Assembly (NCBI RefSeq): GCF_025685645.1
Contig: NZ_JAGSYF010000002.1
Span: 1,178,907 to 1,242,906, forward strand
Direction of reading: 5' to 3'
Source of the DNA: Edaphobacter bradus
GTDB taxonomy: Bacteria > Acidobacteriota > Terriglobia > Terriglobales > Acidobacteriaceae
DNA length: 64,000 bases
The notes beneath the pieces are model-generated. The model had not been told where the DNA came from. It searched no databases and saw only the letters and a program-made list of their open reading frames with translations. This document shows, piece by piece, positions 37,289-45,721 of this stretch. Each line of letters starts with the position of its first letter. Within the stretch, counting starts at the first letter, position 1. The translations under genes and the position numbers were made by a program.

Positions 37289-38437
37289 ATGGCTTTACAG
37301 TTTGAAGTTTTGCGGACGGCCGGCAGCGGCGGACGGCGAGGAAGGCTTGCGCTGCCGCACGGAGTCGTCGAGACGCCCGTATTCATGCCGGTAGGAACAG
37401 CAGCGAGCGTGAAGGCGGTGGAGCAGGGTGTTCTGGAGACGCTGGGCGATGAAGGCAGCGGCGCGAAGATCATCCTGGCGAACACGTATCACCTGTACTT
37501 GCGGCCGGGGCATGAGCTGATCGCTCGGCTGGGCGGCGTGCACAAGTTCATGGGCTGGGATCAGCCGATGCTGACGGACTCTGGCGGCTTCCAGGTCTTC
37601 AGCCTGAGTGAACTCAGGAAGGTGACGCCGGATGGAGTGGAGTTCCGGTCGCATCTCGATGGGTCGAGGCACTTCTTCTCGCCCGAGCACTCGATGGATG
37701 TGCAGATTGCTCTTGGCGCGGACATCGCCATGGCGTTCGACGAGTGCGTGGAGACTCCGGCGAGCTGGGAGCGCACGAAGGAGTCGATGGGCCTGACGCA
37801 CGCATGGGCGCAGCGGTCGCACGATCACTTCGCCGCGAATGCGCATCGCGTGCCGTGGCACGAAGTGCTGAATGGCGCGACGCAGAGCCTCTTCGGAATC
37901 GTGCAGGGCGGCATGTACGCCGATCTGCGCAAGGAATCTGCCGAGCGGCTGGTGGAGATGGACTTTCCCGGCTACGCGATCGGCGGTCTTGCCGTGGGTG
38001 AGCCGCGCGAGGTAACGCGGGAGATGATCGCCCGCACGCTCGAATTGCTTCCGAAGGATAAGCCGCGCTACGTGATGGGAGTCGGCTATCCAGACGAGAT
38101 TGAGGAATACGCGAAGATGGGCGTCGACATGATGGACTGCGTGTTGCCGACACGCGCAGGACGCCACGGTCTGCTCTTCGCGCGCGAGGCCGACGGCAGC
38201 GTCGTGCGCATGAACATCAAGCGCAAAGAGTACGCCGAGGACCAGGGGCCGATCGACGCGGCGTGCAGGTGCATGGTGTGCCGCAGATACTCGCGTGCCT
38301 ACCTGCGGCATCTGTTTGTTGCGGGTGAGCCGCTGGGGCTCTCGCTGAACTCCATCCACAACCTGCACTTCTACCTGGCTACGATGGAGCGGGTGCGGGC
38401 GGAACTGGCAAATGCCGCGGAGCGGGCTGTTTTGTAG
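37289..38437 (+). CDS. tgt: tRNA-guanine transglycosylase (queuine tRNA-ribosyltransferase)
   Basis: A 382-residue TIM-barrel enzyme that swaps G34 for the queuosine precursor preQ1 in tRNAs with GUN anticodons. Evidence: TPVFMPVGTAASVKAV, NTYHLYLRPG, the base-binding LTDSGGFQVFSL, GGLAVGEPREVTREM, the nucleophile region MGVGYPDEIEEYAKMGVDMMDCVLPTR, and the zinc site CRCMVC followed by a distant conserved His (SIHNLHFY). Length is normal. ATG 37289 is supported by the immediate start of homology. No queuosine biosynthesis genes are next to it. Confidence 0.97.
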   Translation: MALQFEVLRTAGSGGRRGRLALPHGVVETPVFMPVGTAASVKAVEQGVLETLGDEGSGAKIILANTYHLYLRPGHELIARLGGVHKFMGWDQPMLTDSGGFQVFSLSELRKVTPDGVEFRSHLDGSRHFFSPEHSMDVQIALGADIAMAFDECVETPASWERTKESMGLTHAWAQRSHDHFAANAHRVPWHEVLNGATQSLFGIVQGGMYADLRKESAERLVEMDFPGYAIGGLAVGEPREVTREMIARTLELLPKDKPRYVMGVGYPDEIEEYAKMGVDMMDCVLPTRAGRHGLLFAREADGSVVRMNIKRKEYAEDQGPIDAACRCMVCRRYSRAYLRHLFVAGEPLGLSLNSIHNLHFYLATMERVRAELANAAERAVL

Positions 38438-38456
38438 CGATCCGTTCAGTTTTGTG

Positions 38457-39341
38457 TCAGGCTTTGGCCGTAGCGCACACTTCAAGTCGCCGCGATATGG
38501 GGTACCTGCCACGCCTCCTCCGAAACGTGCAGAAAGCGCCGAGGGCACCTGTGCTCAGCAGTGCAAGGCTGGATGGTTCGGGGGTTGGTGTCGTGTCGGG
38601 GATTAAGCCGGGGCTGAAGCTGAGGCTGTAGTCAGGGTCGGTGGTGGCAAGAGTGAAGGTTGGATCTATTCCGGCAAAGGTCTCCAGGTACCCTATGTTA
38701 GGGTTACCGCCGCTTAGGACAATCGAGAAATGGGATTCGGTCAAGAGGTTTACGACATAGGCGGTGTTGGTTTGAAGTTGCAATGTCGTATTGACGTTGA
38801 AGCTGGTGCTACCCGAGCAGGGGTTGACCAGACTGGACGTGTCGCCCGCGCAAGCCATGTCATCGATCATTGCTGGACCGCTCGCAGGCGAGACGGTAAA
38901 GATGGCCTCGGAGCCAAGGTTTGAGAACGCGCCAGACGCATAGGCGTCTCCCGCACCTGCGACGTTGACCCCAACGGTTCCAGCGGGCCCGTTGACTTCA
39001 AGCTCGTACCGGATGATCGTCCTGGAGTCTAAACTCTGACTTGGTCCAGTTCCGCCGGGTTGCCCTGAGATGGTCACGCGACTCATTGCCGTCGGGTCGG
39101 CGCCGCCCTGGGTTTCTGCGGTAGCCGCACTTGAGCTGCCAATGAAGCCGGCACTGTGGACGACCAGATCGCCATATGGCGAGAATCCCTGGTACACACC
39201 GCCACCGCCGACCGGTCCCCCTATAACTGTCAGAATCTGAGTGGCGGTGGCTGGTGGCAAGGTATCGGCAAGGGCGGGATTACACATGGGCAACGCCAGA
39301 CAAAGGATTCCAGCGAAGATCCACTTACTTTGGTTGATCAT
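38457..39341 (-). CDS. PEP-CTERM sorted exported protein
   Basis: A 294-residue protein from ATG 39341 (MINQSKWIFAGILCLALPMCNPALA, signal peptide), with GGAG ten bases upstream; TTG 39350 is the longer alternative. The mature part is Gly/Ser/Thr-rich with no known catalytic domain. The C-terminus has the exosortase sorting signal: TPTPEPSSLALLSTGALGAF, a hydrophobic stretch, then an Arg cluster (FRRRRGR). Seventeen residues follow the Arg cluster (ending CATAKA), more than usual. It lies downstream of the barrel gene on the same strand but has its own copy of the 50-bp upstream element. No exosortase gene is in the window. Confidence 0.85.
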   Translation of the reverse strand: MINQSKWIFAGILCLALPMCNPALADTLPPATATQILTVIGGPVGGGGVYQGFSPYGDLVVHSAGFIGSSSAATAETQGGADPTAMSRVTISGQPGGTGPSQSLDSRTIIRYELEVNGPAGTVGVNVAGAGDAYASGAFSNLGSEAIFTVSPASGPAMIDDMACAGDTSSLVNPCSGSTSFNVNTTLQLQTNTAYVVNLLTESHFSIVLSGGNPNIGYLETFAGIDPTFTLATTDPDYSLSFSPGLIPDTTPTPEPSSLALLSTGALGAFCTFRRRRGRYPISRRLEVCATAKA

Positions 39342-39375
39342 TTGACTCAATCTCCACTTCTAAAATTGGGGAGGA

Positions 39376-39427
39376 TTTCTCAACAACTCACGCAATCGCA
39401 TCTCCCATTGTGGGGAGATATTTATGG
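39376..39427 (-). promoter_or_regulatory. Shared upstream element, copy 1 (before the PEP-CTERM gene)
   Basis: A 52-nt element containing ATCTCCCATTGTGGGGAGAT (7-bp arms) plus a conserved flank CACGCAAT. Its near edge is 34 bp from the PEP-CTERM start. Hand alignment with 40372-40421 shows about 43 of 50 positions equal and one 2-nt gap. Operator role is inferred. Confidence 0.6.
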
Positions 39428-39433
39428 TGAAAC

Positions 39434-40333
39434 CTAAAATTTGTAGCCGAAGCCGATGGAGATGACAGGGTAAAACCGGAAGTACTGGCCAATATCGTCG
39501 CTGACAATCTTTTGCTGTGCGGCCAGGTTGGACTGGATACCGGTGTCCGTCGCCACATCGCGGCAGTTCAAGCCGGAAGGATTGCATGCCTTGCCTGCGA
39601 GAACCATCGACACTTTCGGTGCGCCCTGATAGACGAATCCCAGCTCAAGGGGAACGCTGATGTGTCCGTGCCTGGGAGCGATATTGCCCCATCCAAAGGT
39701 GAACATCGGCGATGCCGTACGAGTTGTGAGCGCCGCGTTTCCAGTGACTGGAACAGAGGTACTGCTTACATAGGATGTATGGTTGAGCGTGAATGATTGG
39801 CCGGATGGCACGGCTAGGTTTGCGGCCGCGCTCAGTCCGCTGTAAAGTTGCACCCCGGGGCTCACACGAAACGAGCCGCCAAACGGGAACCAGTCCAGTA
39901 ATGCTTCGACGGAACGGAGTTTCAGGGTTCCTGTGTAGTTGATGCCGTCATTGGTGTAAGTTGCGCTGTTGTAGGAAAAGAAATTGCCCTCTACCCGCAG
40001 GTTCGTTCGCTGTGAGAGTGGAGCCGCCACCTGGCCTCCAATCCCAAGCGTCCCTACGGAGACGGCTGCGCCTACAGTGGAGAACGGCCGGGTCGGGGCG
40101 ACAAGGTGAGCGCCGGAGGTGAGGACCGGCGTCTGCTTGTCGGATGCTGTTTCCGTATCCGTCGTATTGGTCGTAACGCTGCTGCTGAAAGCCGCGACCG
40201 CTGGCTCGATAGCAAAGAGCTTCGGCGATACCGGGGTTTGGGCAAAGACGGCGGGTGAACCGCAGGCGAGCAGGATGGCGAATGGCGGCACCGGCAGGAT
40301 GAGAAGCGAGGCAGACAGGAATATCGATCGCAA
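39434..40333 (-). CDS. Outer-membrane beta-barrel protein
   Basis: A 299-residue protein that starts at TTG 40333, with TTGGAGA seven bases upstream. The signal peptide (LSASLLILPVPPFAILLACGSPAVFAQ) is followed by a Ser/Thr-rich linker and a barrel of alternating strands (VSVGTLGIGGQVAAPLSQRTNLRVEGNFFSYN, LLDWFPFGGSFRVSPGVQLYSG, PMFTFGWGNI, HISVPLELGFVYQG) that ends with Phe (VISIGFGYKF). It looks like an OmpA/porin-like small barrel; ligand unknown. It is divergent from the LuxR regulator gene, and its promoter region holds the second copy of the palindromic element. Confidence 0.8.
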   Translation of the reverse strand: MRSIFLSASLLILPVPPFAILLACGSPAVFAQTPVSPKLFAIEPAVAAFSSSVTTNTTDTETASDKQTPVLTSGAHLVAPTRPFSTVGAAVSVGTLGIGGQVAAPLSQRTNLRVEGNFFSYNSATYTNDGINYTGTLKLRSVEALLDWFPFGGSFRVSPGVQLYSGLSAAANLAVPSGQSFTLNHTSYVSSTSVPVTGNAALTTRTASPMFTFGWGNIAPRHGHISVPLELGFVYQGAPKVSMVLAGKACNPSGLNCRDVATDTGIQSNLAAQQKIVSDDIGQYFRFYPVISIGFGYKF

Positions 40334-40371
40334 GGCAGTTCTCCAAGAGTGGTATTGAGCGTCCTCCTATC

Positions 40372-40421
40372 TTTCCCAACAATTCACGCAATGGCATCTC
40401 CCATATGGGAGATATCTGTGG
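40372..40421 (-). promoter_or_regulatory. Shared upstream element, copy 2, with perfect 18-bp palindrome
   Basis: Contains the perfect palindrome ATCTCCCATATGGGAGAT at 40396-40413 and the same flank as copy 1. It lies 38 bp from the barrel start at 40333 and 73 bp from the divergent LuxR-type gene at 40495, so it may serve both directions. Confidence 0.65.
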
Positions 40422-40494
40422 CACAATCGGAAAACTCCCCTAAAACTTGTTTCACGGACGGTCCTGCGTTTAGTGCAGAGCTTCAGAGCCGAGG

Positions 40495-41649
40495 ATGAAG
40501 GTGTACGAGAATCCGGAAGAGGTGCTTGGTGGGATCGGTAAGCTGCTTGGACTGATCGAACTGGTCTACAGCGCGGTTGATGACGCTTCACTCTGGCCGG
40601 TTGTTCTGGACCAGATAGCCGAAACGATACAGGGCAGAGAGTCGTTGCTGTTTGCCAGTTTTCCCGATCCAGCCACGCCCAATGTCTCGTGTTTGGCACG
40701 TATGGATCCTGAGGTTTTGGTGCCCTACGCGGAGCACTACCATGCGGTGAATGTGCTGGCGGAGCGGTGCGATGCCATGTTTCCCAATGGCACGGCTCGC
40801 TATGCCCATCGAGCGGTGCCGAACGACGAGTTTGAAAAGACAGAGTTCTACAATGACTACTTTGAGCCGAATAACATGCACTACTCCATGGGGCTGAAGA
40901 TCCCTATGGGCGGTCTGGAGCCTGCGTATGTTACGTTTATGCGGCCCAAACATAACAACCCATTTGAAGACCGCGAAGGAACTGTTCTCGAGACGCTAAT
41001 GCCGCATTTGCAGCGGGCCCTGATGCTGCATTTAAAGATGTCGCAGTTGCGGTTGAATGCCGAGGGACTGGAGGCCGGACTGGATGTGTTCGGCCATGCC
41101 GTCTTCGGGGTAAATCGCCAGGGAAGTGTGGTGCTGTCGAACCGGCAGGCGGAGAAGATCGCGGCGAACGGAGACGGAATCCGGCTGATCAACGGACGCC
41201 TTGCAGCTACTTTTCCGAAAGAGAACAGCCTTTTGCAGGCGCAGCTCTCTGAGGCCGTCGCGGCGGGGGCACGAATCGGAGTCTCGTCCGGCGGTTCGTT
41301 GTCGCTAAGCCGCAGGCCGGGGCGCTGCTCGTTGCGGGTGACGGTGATTCCCTACCAGTCGCATTTGCTGGACAACTACGGGCAACTGGCGGCGCTGGTC
41401 TTCGTCAGCGATCCGGAGGCGGCGATGCCCTCCCGGTGCGACATTCTGCGTAGCCTCTTCGGGCTCACGCCGGCCGAGGCTCGGATCGCCGACATGCTGG
41501 CCGGCGGCAGAGAGGTCGGCGAGATAGCGGCGAGGTCCGGCATCACGCTCGAGACGGCACGGTTCCACGTGAAACGCGTGCTGACTAAGACCGGCGCCCG
41601 CCGCCAAACGGAGCTGGTGCGGCTGATGCTGTCGCTGCCGGGGCAGTGA
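40495..41649 (+). CDS. LuxR family transcriptional regulator
   Basis: A 384-residue regulator. The last 65 residues form a LuxR-type helix-turn-helix: LFGLTPAEARIADMLAGG, VGEIAARSGITLETARFHVKRVLTKTGARRQTELV. The N-terminal 300 residues are soluble, with PAS/GAF-like character (FASFPDPATPNVSCLARM, VFGHAVFGVNRQGSVVLSNRQAEKI), suggesting a sensor of an unknown signal. There is no receiver domain. It is divergent from the barrel gene and is a natural candidate for binding the palindrome between them and the second copy before the PEP-CTERM gene. The ligand is unknown. Confidence 0.88.
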   Translation: MKVYENPEEVLGGIGKLLGLIELVYSAVDDASLWPVVLDQIAETIQGRESLLFASFPDPATPNVSCLARMDPEVLVPYAEHYHAVNVLAERCDAMFPNGTARYAHRAVPNDEFEKTEFYNDYFEPNNMHYSMGLKIPMGGLEPAYVTFMRPKHNNPFEDREGTVLETLMPHLQRALMLHLKMSQLRLNAEGLEAGLDVFGHAVFGVNRQGSVVLSNRQAEKIAANGDGIRLINGRLAATFPKENSLLQAQLSEAVAAGARIGVSSGGSLSLSRRPGRCSLRVTVIPYQSHLLDNYGQLAALVFVSDPEAAMPSRCDILRSLFGLTPAEARIADMLAGGREVGEIAARSGITLETARFHVKRVLTKTGARRQTELVRLMLSLPGQ

Positions 41650-41695
41650 AGTCGGATACGAAGCGACTGGACTGTGCAGGCTGAAGGGAACAGTG

Positions 41696-42457
41696 TCAAT
41701 CTTGCCTGCACCTCTCCGCAAAGACAGTGTCTGTTTTAACTACGGCAGCTTCCACAATGAGTTCAGGATCCTCTTCGGGGAGTCGGAGCAGATGGAGAAT
41801 CCAGAAGACAACAACCCCCAGATAGGCCAATGCCAGTCCGTACGACCACGCGGCATACTCCGCGTTGCTGTGGTGGAGCGAGGCGCGGGCGCGGCCCAGA
41901 CTGGCGGCGAAGCTGGCTGCGCTGTAGAGGGCGAATCCTCGCAGAAGAGAGCGAGTGGGCTCGGCGACGGTGCGGAGGATCACGCTCCAGCTCCAGAGCA
42001 GAAGGAGGAAGACGGCGAAGAAGATCTGCGCGCGGTCGGGCTGCACCGTGGCGCGGGGAACATGGCCGGTGAGTTCGGTGAGCGTAGCGGCAGCGATGGC
42101 CAGTGCGACAGCAACGAGAATGCGGGAAGCACGGGTGTGGCCCTCAGAGTAGTTCTTCACGCAGACGAGTAAGGCCGCGAACGTGATTCCCATGCCGAAG
42201 TCGGCCAGGACCTCGAACGATTGCGAGAGGTCATTGAGGCTGCGGTATGCCTCAGCATTCAGGAGGCCGTAGGTGAGGTAGAGCGTCGCGGAACGCACCA
42301 GATAGAACGCGATCAAGCCAGTAAAGTAAGGAGCGCGGCGCGCCAGTCCACGCGTGAACAGCACGGTGAGCAGCATTGATTGCAGCAGCAGGCCGGAGGC
42401 CCAGACGAGGGCGTCGAGGTGCGCGCGGCTTATCGGGTTGAGGGAAGGAAGGTGCAT
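41696..42457 (-). CDS. Hypothetical integral membrane protein
   Basis: A 253-residue protein with about seven hydrophobic segments (ALVWASGLLLQSMLLTVLF, APYFTGLIAFYLVRSATLYL, FEVLADFGMGITFAALLVCV, ILVAVALAIAAATLT, IFFAVFLLLLWSWSVIL, LLRGFALYSAASFAASLG, WSYGLALAYLGVVVFWIL) and a short cytoplasmic tail. No family recognised with confidence; such proteins are frequent in Acidobacteria. It lies 35 bp downstream of the phosphoesterase gene on the same strand, so co-transcription is likely. Confidence 0.75.
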   Translation of the reverse strand: MHLPSLNPISRAHLDALVWASGLLLQSMLLTVLFTRGLARRAPYFTGLIAFYLVRSATLYLTYGLLNAEAYRSLNDLSQSFEVLADFGMGITFAALLVCVKNYSEGHTRASRILVAVALAIAAATLTELTGHVPRATVQPDRAQIFFAVFLLLLWSWSVILRTVAEPTRSLLRGFALYSAASFAASLGRARASLHHSNAEYAAWSYGLALAYLGVVVFWILHLLRLPEEDPELIVEAAVVKTDTVFAERCRQD

Positions 42458-42492
42458 GGCTGCGATCCTCGTTGCTGCGAGCCGGGCCGGGT

Positions 42493-43797
42493 CTAGTCGT
42501 CGTCAGGCGGGCCTGAGGGTCCTTCGTGGATGAGGTACTCTACGGTGCGCTGGGTGTGGAGCGGGATGAAGGGTTGCGGCGGCTGTGTGTAGTCGAAGCA
42601 GTCTGAGAAGTTGTCGGCGGAAGCGTCGCGCGCGCCCAGGCTGGGGAGGCCGTAGATGGCCTCGATGTAGCTGAGGAAGCCGCTGGACTCGTGCGTAACG
42701 TGCGAGACGTAGCCGTGCCGGGCGTAGGGCGAGACGACAAGCACGGGGACGCGGAAGCCGAGTCCCATCTTGTCGACCTGTGGCGGAGAGACGTGATCGT
42801 ACCAGCCTCCCCAGTCGTCCCATGCGATGAAGATGGCGGTAGACTCCCAGTATTTGCTGGCGCCGATGGCGTTGATGATAGAGGCGATCCAGTCCGGCCC
42901 TTCGGTGCTTCGCGAGCCCGGATGATCGGAGTGCGCAAACGAAGGGATAACCCAGGTGACCGCGGCCAGCTCGCCCTTGGCAATATCGCTCAGGATGCTG
43001 GTCTCGGGCGCGATAACGTTGGCGCTCCAGTCGGAGCTGTAGCGGATGTGGCGAATGGCCTGAAAGGCGGAGAGGGCGAAGTAGTCGTTTTGCCCATCGC
43101 CGGGGGCATAGTAGCGCCAGCTTATATTCTTTGCGTCCAGCAGGTCGGCCATCGTCTGGTAGTCGAAGCAGGGGTAGACTCCCGGCAGGTCGGTGCCGTT
43201 GGGGCCGACGAGCGCGACGCGGGAGTTGGCCGCGGCATCGCATCCCCAGATTCCGCCGCTCGGGTTCTCCGAGGTGTTGCCGGACTGCGCGGCGATCATG
43301 TACTGATGGGCGACGAAGCTTGGGCCGGTGTTGGACTGGAACATGCGGTCGCCGAGGGTATATTGCCGGGCGAGCGTCCAATAGGGGACGATCTCGTTAT
43401 GCGGCACGTAGGAGTAGGCCGCGGTCGGACTGCTTCCGCGTACAGCGAAGCCGTCCATCGTGCCGTTGTTCCAATCCCTCCACCAGTCGGGGTGGCTGTG
43501 GCCGAGGTCGCGCGGATCGGTCAGCGAGACCGGCACGAGCGGGACTGGTTTCCCGTGGCTCATGCCGGTCTGGACGGTGTCGGCTCCGGGAAAGCCGTTG
43601 AAGAGGTTATCAAAGGTCCGGTTCTCCTGCATGAGGATGACGACATGCCGGATGGGAGTGGCTCCCACCGGAGAGGTATTCGTCGAGACAGACGAGAGGA
43701 TGCCTGAGCCGCAGCCTCCCAGCGCCGCCGCAAGGGCAAGGACGATGAGCGCTGAGCCCAGGTACATGCCAGGTCGCGTGGATGCTCGAGTCAACAT
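42493..43797 (-). CDS. Phosphoesterase family lipoprotein (phospholipase C/acid phosphatase type)
   Basis: A 434-residue member of the bacterial phosphoesterase family that includes phospholipase C and acid phosphatase AcpA (alkaline-phosphatase-like fold). The N-terminus is a lipoprotein signal (LGSALIVLALAAALGGCGSG). The signature HVVILMQENRTFDNLFNGFPGAD contains the metal-binding Glu-Asn; later AIFIAWDDWGGWYDHVSPPQ supplies the conserved metal-ligand Asp residues and His, and FRVPVLVVSPYARHGYVSH is typical. Its likely job is phosphate scavenging from organic esters outside the inner membrane. Met11 (43767) is an alternative start directly before the signal. Confidence 0.92.
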   Translation of the reverse strand: MLTRASTRPGMYLGSALIVLALAAALGGCGSGILSSVSTNTSPVGATPIRHVVILMQENRTFDNLFNGFPGADTVQTGMSHGKPVPLVPVSLTDPRDLGHSHPDWWRDWNNGTMDGFAVRGSSPTAAYSYVPHNEIVPYWTLARQYTLGDRMFQSNTGPSFVAHQYMIAAQSGNTSENPSGGIWGCDAAANSRVALVGPNGTDLPGVYPCFDYQTMADLLDAKNISWRYYAPGDGQNDYFALSAFQAIRHIRYSSDWSANVIAPETSILSDIAKGELAAVTWVIPSFAHSDHPGSRSTEGPDWIASIINAIGASKYWESTAIFIAWDDWGGWYDHVSPPQVDKMGLGFRVPVLVVSPYARHGYVSHVTHESSGFLSYIEAIYGLPSLGARDASADNFSDCFDYTQPPQPFIPLHTQRTVEYLIHEGPSGPPDDD

Positions 43798-43887
43798 ACA
43801 GATCGTATCGGCTTTCGAATGAGAGGCTTTATAAGATCACAGACATCGCTCGCTTGTCGCCGCGACTTTTGTGGGATGTGCGAGCGC

Positions 43888-44385
43888 TTATAGGCGCAGC
43901 GAGGCGTACTCGCGCCCGAGGTGCAGGCAGAGCGCCTCGACGACGAGGTTGTGGTCTTCGCTTTGGGGCAGGCCGGAGACCGTGACAGCTCCGACTACGC
44001 CCGCGTTGGTGACGTGCAAGGGGAAGCAGCCGCCGTGTGCGGCGTAGTCTTCCTCGGGAAGGTTGTAGCGTTCGCTGAAGCTCTTGCCGAGGTGCTCGAG
44101 GTAGAGGCCGACCTGATAGGAGCTGCGGTGGAAGCGGGCGACGACGTTGACCTTGCGCTCGACCCAGCGGGCGTTGTCCGGCGTGGTTCCGTCGAGGGCC
44201 GTGTAGAAGAGCCGCTGATGCGGCTGGCCGAAGCGGCGGACATCGATCACGATGCTGTGGTTGCGCGCGAGTGCGAGATCGCGCAGCGTGGTTCCGAGGC
44301 TCCAGGCGGTGTCGTGGTCGAAGCGGGGCAAGTGCAGTTCGGCCTCCTGCCGCTGGATGAGTTCGATGTCGTTGCTGATGGCCAT
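43888..44385 (-). CDS. Heme-degrading domain (GlcG/HbpS or UPF0303) protein
   Basis: A 165-residue protein starting at ATG 44385 (MAISNDIELIQRQEAELHL). It matches UPF0303, the HbpS/GlcG-like group: DHDTAWSLGTTLRDLALARNHSIVIDVRRFGQ, LFYTALDGTTPDNARWVERKVNVVARFHRSSY, and AAHGGCFPLHVTNAGVVGAVTVSGLPQSEDHNLVVEAL. Reported members of this fold bind heme or corrinoids or act as chaperone-like oligomers; the role is uncertain. The frame is open upstream to 44676 but that part is antisense to the HipA-like gene and rejected. Confidence 0.88.
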   Translation of the reverse strand: MAISNDIELIQRQEAELHLPRFDHDTAWSLGTTLRDLALARNHSIVIDVRRFGQPHQRLFYTALDGTTPDNARWVERKVNVVARFHRSSYQVGLYLEHLGKSFSERYNLPEEDYAAHGGCFPLHVTNAGVVGAVTVSGLPQSEDHNLVVEALCLHLGREYASLRL

Positions 44386-44440
44386 GCGAGAAGCATAAAT
44401 CCAGCCTGGACAGCATGCGCGAGCCGCTACACTGGAGCGG

Positions 44441-45226
44441 ATGGAGCTGCGGACGGTTCGGGCGACACAGTACGTTACAGCGCTGCGCGAAGGCGGCTCG
44501 CTGCCCGCGATCATCGAGGCGGATGATCTCGGGATGTACGTGCTCAAGTTTCGCGGCGCGGGACAAGGGCCGCTGGCGCTGGTGGCGGAGCTGGTGGCGG
44601 GCGAGATCGGCCGCGCGCTGGGGCTTGATGTTCCGGAACTGGTGTTTGTCGAGGTGGACGCCGCGCTTGGCCGCAACGAGCCAGACCGGGAGATTCGCGA
44701 TCTGCTGAAGGCTAGCGTCGGGCTGAACGTGGGGCTCGACTATCTGCCCGGCTCGACGATGTTCGATCCGGCGGCCGGAGACAAGGCTGACGCTGCGACG
44801 GCTTCGCTGGCGGTGTGGTTCGATGCGTTCGTGGCCAACGTGGACCGCACGCCGCGCAACGCCAACCTGCTGAACTGGCACCGCGAGCTCTACTTTATCG
44901 ACCACGGCGCGGCGCTCTACTATCACCACGACTGGGAGACGATGCTGGAGAAGGCAAAGAGCCCGTTCCGCGAGAGCAGGAACCATATTCTATTGCCGTG
45001 GGCGCGCTCGCTCGATCAGGCGGACGAGAAAGCGCACGGCCTGCTGGGATCCGAGTTTTTCGAGGAGGTGCTGGAAGCTGTGCCCGACAAGTGGCTGTTG
45101 CGAGAGAACGACGGTCTTGCGGCCGGCGAGAAGCGGCACATATATCTGGATTTTCTGTTGCGTCGGCTGAAGGCTTCGTCGAAGTTTGTGGAGGAGGCGA
45201 AACGTGCCCGTGCCGAGTTCGTTTGA
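44441..45226 (+). CDS. HipA-like kinase domain protein
   Basis: A 261-residue protein with the HipA-type kinase fold. DDLGMYVLKFRGAGQGPLALVAELVAGEIGRALGL covers the nucleotide-binding lobe (the Lys of VLKF is the ATP-contacting lysine); FDAFVANVDRTPRNANLL matches the catalytic loop (Asp and Asn), and LYFIDHGAALYY the metal-binding DFG-like segment. It lacks the N-terminal domain of E. coli HipA. The next gene (DUF3037) overlaps it by 23 bp, a fixed pairing seen in many bacteria. Phosphorylation of an unknown partner is inferred; toxin action is not shown. Confidence 0.85.
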   Translation: MELRTVRATQYVTALREGGSLPAIIEADDLGMYVLKFRGAGQGPLALVAELVAGEIGRALGLDVPELVFVEVDAALGRNEPDREIRDLLKASVGLNVGLDYLPGSTMFDPAAGDKADAATASLAVWFDAFVANVDRTPRNANLLNWHRELYFIDHGAALYYHHDWETMLEKAKSPFRESRNHILLPWARSLDQADEKAHGLLGSEFFEEVLEAVPDKWLLRENDGLAAGEKRHIYLDFLLRRLKASSKFVEEAKRARAEFV

Positions 45227-45611
45227 CTATGCGCTGGTGCGCGTTGTGCCTCGCGTGGAGCGCGAGGAGTTCATCAACGCGGGCGTGATCGTCTTCTGCC
45301 TCGAGCGGAGGTATCTGGAGGCGCGCGTCTTCGTCGACGAGGCGCGGCTCAGGGCGTTGTGGCCGCAGCTCGATGTGGAGCTGGTGCGGAAGCACCTGGA
45401 GGCTATCCCGAAGATCGCGGCGGGCGATCCTTCGGCGGGGCCGATCGCGAAGCTGTCGCAGAGGGAGCGCTTCCACTGGCTGGTCTCGCCGCGCAGCACG
45501 ATCATCCAGGTCTCGCCGGTGCATAGCGGCATCTGCGAGGAACCGGAGAACACGGTGGAGAAGCTGGCGGAGCGGCTGTTGGGCACCCCCCACCCCCCTC
45601 CCCCTATGTAG
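45204..45611 (+). CDS. DUF3037 family protein
   Basis: A 135-residue protein starting at GTG 45204, with GGAGGAGG nine bases upstream inside the HipA-like gene; a TTG 45186 start is less likely. Typical phrases: FDYALVRVVPRVEREEFINAGVIVFC, and LSQRERFHWLVSPRSTIIQVSPVHSGICEEPE, both conserved in DUF3037, which has no known reaction. The last residues (TPHPPPPM) are coded by the C-rich tract of the composite intergenic element (45585 onward), so the natural C-terminus seems to have been replaced or extended. Translationally coupled to the HipA-like kinase gene. Confidence 0.85.
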   Translation: MPVPSSFDYALVRVVPRVEREEFINAGVIVFCLERRYLEARVFVDEARLRALWPQLDVELVRKHLEAIPKIAAGDPSAGPIAKLSQRERFHWLVSPRSTIIQVSPVHSGICEEPENTVEKLAERLLGTPHPPPPM

Positions 45612-45660
45612 CGATGTTAAGTTGTTTTGTTTCAGCAACATAATGTGGTTACTGGCTCGT

Positions 45661-45720
45661 AAAATATTCATGGTAAAGGGGTTAGGGGTCAAAATATTCC
45701 ATCGAAAGGAGTTAGCGGCG
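45661..45720. repeat. Two imperfect 30-bp direct repeats starting AAAATATTC
   Basis: 45661-45690 and 45691-45720 both begin AAAATATTC and share AAAGG and GTTAG at the same offsets. A single similar unit (AAAGTATTC) occurs at 5021-5029 in the first composite element. Confidence 0.65.
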
Positions 45721-45721
45721 C

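Noticed and set aside
37295..38548. 417-codon leftward open frame
   Set aside because: Complete antisense shadow of tgt, which has unequivocal motifs.
45661..45720. Possible CRISPR array
   Set aside because: Only two adjacent imperfect 30-bp units with no spacers and no cas genes.
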